Below, in pieces: positions 6,366 through 8,539 of a stretch of 8,539 nucleotides of DNA. Origin of the DNA: an uncultured bacterium (GTDB taxonomy: Bacteria; Actinomycetota; Actinomycetes; S36-B12). The number at the start of each line of letters is the position of its first letter. Within the stretch, counting starts at the first letter, position 1. The translations under genes and the position numbers were made by a program. Location: the NCBI GenBank assembly GCA_903896585.1, contig CAITYI010000220.1, positions 1-8,539 of the forward strand, written 5' to 3'. The notes below the pieces were generated by a model. The model saw nothing but the letters and a program-made list of their open reading frames with translations, was not told the DNA's origin and did not search any database.

Positions 6366-6371
6366 TAACAT
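6366..6371 (+). promoter_or_regulatory. Candidate leaderless -10 box of the CoA-ester lyase operon
   Basis: TAACAT sits exactly at -12 to -7 from the ATG at 6378. The only Shine-Dalgarno-like bases (GGGA, 6374-6377) touch the ATG and are too close to work. A short dyad, CATTC-GG-GAATG (6369-6380), overlaps the box and the start codon. No clear -35 box is seen. Confidence 0.55.
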
Positions 6372-6377
6372 TCGGGA

Positions 6378-7352
6378 ATGGCTATTGAGACTTCACCGAC
6401 ACGCGCCCTACGACCACGCCGGTCCAATCTTGCGGTACCCGGAAGCAGCGAGAAAATGCTCGACAAGGCTCGTGGTTTGCCGGTTGATCAGGTTTTCATG
6501 GATATTGAGGATGCAGTTGCTCCATTGGCCAAACCCCAAGCTCGCAAGAACATTGTGGCCGCGCTTAATGAAGGTGGTTTTGATGGCAAGGTGCGTTCGG
6601 TTCGGGTCAATGACTGGACAACACCGTGGACTTATGCAGACGTTATTGAGGTTGTGGGGCAAGCGGGTGCGAATCTTGATTGCATCATGTTGCCCAAGGT
6701 CCAAACTGCGGATCAGATCGTTGCCCTTGATCTACTTTTGACCCAGGTGGAGAAATCCAATGGGTTAGAGGTGGGTCGGATTGGGATTGAAGCTCAAATT
6801 GAGAACGCTTTGGGCTTGATCAATGTTGATGCAATTGCACAAGCCAGTCCGCGGGTCGAAACCATAATCTTTGGCCCGGCTGACTTCATGGCCAGCATCA
6901 ACATGAAATCCCTCGTGGTGGGGGAGCAGCCGCCCGGCTATGACACCGGCGATGCTTATCACTATATCTTGATGCGCATTCTCATGGCTGCGCGCGCATT
7001 TGATAAACAAGCAATCGATGGACCGTATCTGCAGATCAAAGATGTTGAGGGCTACCGCCGCGTGGCAGGCCGCTCGGCAGCGTTGGGCTTTGATGGCAAG
7101 TGGGTTTTGCACCCCGGTCAAATTGAGGCAGCCAATGAAATCTATTCACCGCGCCAAGAGGATTACGACCAAGCCGAACTGATTCTGGATGCTTATGACT
7201 ATTACACGTCTGCCGCGGGCGGAGCTAAGGGCGCTGCCATGTTAGGCGATGAAATGATCGACGAAGCATCACGCAAAATGGCACTCGTTGTCGCGGGCAA
7301 AGGCCGCGCAGCAGGCATGACTCGCACTCAATCATTTACCGCACCGGAATAG
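6378..7352 (+). CDS. CoA-ester lyase of the HpcH/HpaI aldolase - citrate lyase superfamily, malyl-CoA lyase-like
   Basis: A 324-residue TIM-barrel enzyme, ATG at 6378 to TAG at 7350-7352. Motifs in order: RRSNLAVPGSSEKM (14-27), FMDIEDAVAP (40-49), a VRVND strand with Arg76, IEAQIENALGL with likely Mg2+ ligand Glu142, FGPADFMAS with likely ligand Asp169, and GKWVLHPGQIEAANEIYSP (240-258). Family members reversibly cleave or form CoA thioesters such as L-malyl-, beta-methylmalyl- or citramalyl-CoA, releasing glyoxylate, pyruvate or a related oxo-acid. The length, the DGPYLQIKDVEGYR segment and the C-terminal extension ending near MIDEASRKMALV look more like malyl-CoA lyase (Mcl1, about 320 residues) than the shorter CitE (about 270). 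The exact substrate is not determined. An acyl-CoA dehydrogenase follows after 8 bases, so the two form an operon. The stop codon overlaps the Shine-Dalgarno site of that gene. Confidence 0.9.
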   Translation: MAIETSPTRALRPRRSNLAVPGSSEKMLDKARGLPVDQVFMDIEDAVAPLAKPQARKNIVAALNEGGFDGKVRSVRVNDWTTPWTYADVIEVVGQAGANLDCIMLPKVQTADQIVALDLLLTQVEKSNGLEVGRIGIEAQIENALGLINVDAIAQASPRVETIIFGPADFMASINMKSLVVGEQPPGYDTGDAYHYILMRILMAARAFDKQAIDGPYLQIKDVEGYRRVAGRSAALGFDGKWVLHPGQIEAANEIYSPRQEDYDQAELILDAYDYYTSAAGGAKGAAMLGDEMIDEASRKMALVVAGKGRAAGMTRTQSFTAPE

Positions 7353-7357
7353 GGGAG
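7351..7357 (+). promoter_or_regulatory. Shine-Dalgarno site of the acyl-CoA dehydrogenase gene
   Basis: AGGGGAG ends three bases before the ATG at 7361 and overlaps the TAG stop of the lyase gene. It fixes the start. It also contrasts with the leaderless-looking starts elsewhere in the window, as expected for an operon-internal gene. Confidence 0.7.
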
Positions 7358-7360
7358 CAC

Positions 7361-8539
7361 ATGGCTCGGTTGGCACAGACCGATGGTCTGAATGATATTC
7401 AAAAAGAGATTTTGTCCGCGGTGCGTGACTTTGTTAATAAGGAAATCATTCCGGTGGCAAATGAACTAGAGCACGCCGATCAGTACCCACAGGAAATCGT
7501 CGATGGTCTTAAAGAACTTGGTGTCTTTGGTCTGATGATCCCTGAGGAATACGGCGGCCTCGGTGAATCACTGTTGACCTACGCGTTGGTGGTCGAAGAA
7601 ATTGCCCGAGGCTGGATGCCGGTCAGCGGCGTGATCAATACCCATTTCATTGTGGCGTACATGCTCATGCATCACGGCACCCAAGAGCAAAAAGATAAAT
7701 ACCTGCCTCGCATGGCCACCGGCGAAGTGCGTGGTGCGTTCAGCATGAGTGAGCCGGCATGCGGGTCAGATGTTGCGGCCATTACCTCAAAGGCCGTTAA
7801 GGAGGGTGATTCATATGTCCTCACCGGCCAAAAAATGTGGCTGACCAATGGCGGATCTTCCACCCTTGTGGCAACTCTGGTTCGCACGGACCAAGGCGTA
7901 GATCCCGATGCCAGTGTGTACAAAAAGATGTCGACATTTCTCATTGAAAAAACTCCGGGGTTTGGCGAGGTCCGACCCGGGCTGACCATTCCTGGAAAAA
8001 TCGAGAAAATGGGTTACAAGGGTGTGGACACGACCGAGATGATCATGGACGGTCTGGTTCTTTCACAAGACGATCTTCTCGGCGGTGAAACCGGCAAAGG
8101 TTTTTATCAAATGATGGACGGAGTCGAAGTCGGCCGAGTCAACGTGGCGGCACGCGCCTGTGGACTTGCTATGCGGGCATTTGAACTAGGAGCGGAATAC
8201 GCTCAACTTCGAGTTGCTTTCGGTAAACCAATTGCAGAGCATCAGGCTGTTGCTTTTCGCCTGGCCGAAATGGCCACCAAGGTTGAAGCTGCCCATCAAA
8301 TGATGATCATGGCGGCGCGGCTTAAGGACAACGGCTCTCGAAACGATCTTGAGTCTGGAATGGCAAAGTACTTGGCGAGTGAGTATTGCAAAGAAGTTGT
8401 GGAGGATTCCTTCAGGATTCATGGCGGATATGGCTACTCCAAGGAATACGAAATCGAGCGCCTCTACCGCGAAGCTCCCATGCTACTCATCGGTGAGGGC
8501 ACCGCAGACGTGCAAAAAATGATTATTGCGCGAAGGCTG
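7361..8539 (+). CDS. Acyl-CoA dehydrogenase, C-terminus outside window
   Basis: Open from ATG at 7361 to the right edge: 393 codons with no stop, already about the usual family length (380-400), so only a few residues are missing. Domain order: helical N-domain (about 13-120), beta domain with the FAD signature FSMSEPACGSDVA (127-139) and MWLTNGG (159-165), then the C-terminal four-helix domain with GRVNVAARACGLA (258-270) and IHGGYGYSKEYEIER (353-367). The catalytic base is Glu379 in GEGT (codon 8495-8497), matching Glu376 of medium-chain acyl-CoA dehydrogenase. The enzyme oxidises an acyl-CoA to the 2-enoyl-CoA with FAD and passes electrons to electron-transfer flavoprotein. Chain specificity cannot be read. 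Co-transcription with a malyl-CoA lyase-like enzyme suggests a branched-chain or dicarboxylic CoA substrate. The start is supported by a good Shine-Dalgarno site and the 8-base gap. Confidence 0.95.
   Translation, partial: MARLAQTDGLNDIQKEILSAVRDFVNKEIIPVANELEHADQYPQEIVDGLKELGVFGLMIPEEYGGLGESLLTYALVVEEIARGWMPVSGVINTHFIVAYMLMHHGTQEQKDKYLPRMATGEVRGAFSMSEPACGSDVAAITSKAVKEGDSYVLTGQKMWLTNGGSSTLVATLVRTDQGVDPDASVYKKMSTFLIEKTPGFGEVRPGLTIPGKIEKMGYKGVDTTEMIMDGLVLSQDDLLGGETGKGFYQMMDGVEVGRVNVAARACGLAMRAFELGAEYAQLRVAFGKPIAEHQAVAFRLAEMATKVEAAHQMMIMAARLKDNGSRNDLESGMAKYLASEYCKEVVEDSFRIHGGYGYSKEYEIERLYREAPMLLIGEGTADVQKMIIARRL

Noticed and set aside
1..8539. Mobile elements, CRISPR arrays, tRNA or rRNA genes, toxin-antitoxin pairs
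   Set aside because: No transposase or integrase motifs, spaced repeats, RNA gene signatures or small paired genes were found. Coding fills nearly the whole window with housekeeping and transport genes.

Overview
The window looks like a stretch of chromosome from an actinobacterium of moderate GC content (around half by eye, not computed). Two things point there. The left half, htrA - tatB - (convergent) mrp - DUF1003 gene - MgtE_N/CBS gene, follows the order known around sigE/htrA/tatB/mrp in Actinomycetes such as Mycobacterium. Several genes also appear to start without a leader, which is common in that phylum. The moderate GC and streamlined spacing would fit an aquatic lineage, but that is inference. 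No phage, transposon, tRNA, rRNA or CRISPR sequence was seen.

Layout. Positions 1-653 (+) hold the 3' part of an HtrA-type serine protease with a PDZ domain. Positions 702-1025 (+) hold tatB. A tight leftward block follows: a MgtE_N/CBS protein (4011 to 2779), a DUF1003 membrane protein (2786 to 2232, overlapping by 8 bases) and the Mrp iron-sulfur carrier ATPase (2222 to 1053). A 71-base divergent gap then leads to a rightward EamA/DMT permease (4083-5018). It converges on a leftward MFS transporter (6328 to 5045) across three 15-bp tandem repeats. A 49-base divergent gap separates the MFS gene from a rightward operon: a CoA-ester lyase of the malyl-CoA lyase/CitE superfamily (6378-7352) and an acyl-CoA dehydrogenase that runs off the right edge (7361-8539). 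No gene-free stretch exceeds 71 bases.

How the genes work together. HtrA and TatB serve the cell envelope (protein quality control and export of folded proteins). Mrp delivers Fe-S clusters. The MgtE_N/CBS and DUF1003 proteins form an uncharacterised pair that may sense a divalent cation or a nucleotide next to the membrane. The two transporters have unknown substrates. The lyase/dehydrogenase pair points to catabolism of a branched or dicarboxylic CoA thioester.

Two observations stand out. (1) Four start codons (tatB, mrp, the CBS gene and the lyase) have a TANNNT -10 hexamer exactly at -12 to -7, as expected if transcription starts on the first base of the start codon. Two more genes have a one-mismatch version. 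The two operon-internal genes lack the box, and one of them has a clear Shine-Dalgarno sequence. (2) The convergent DMT and MFS genes both end inside a triplicated 15-bp unit. The TTAA in each unit gives an in-frame TAA stop on both strands.
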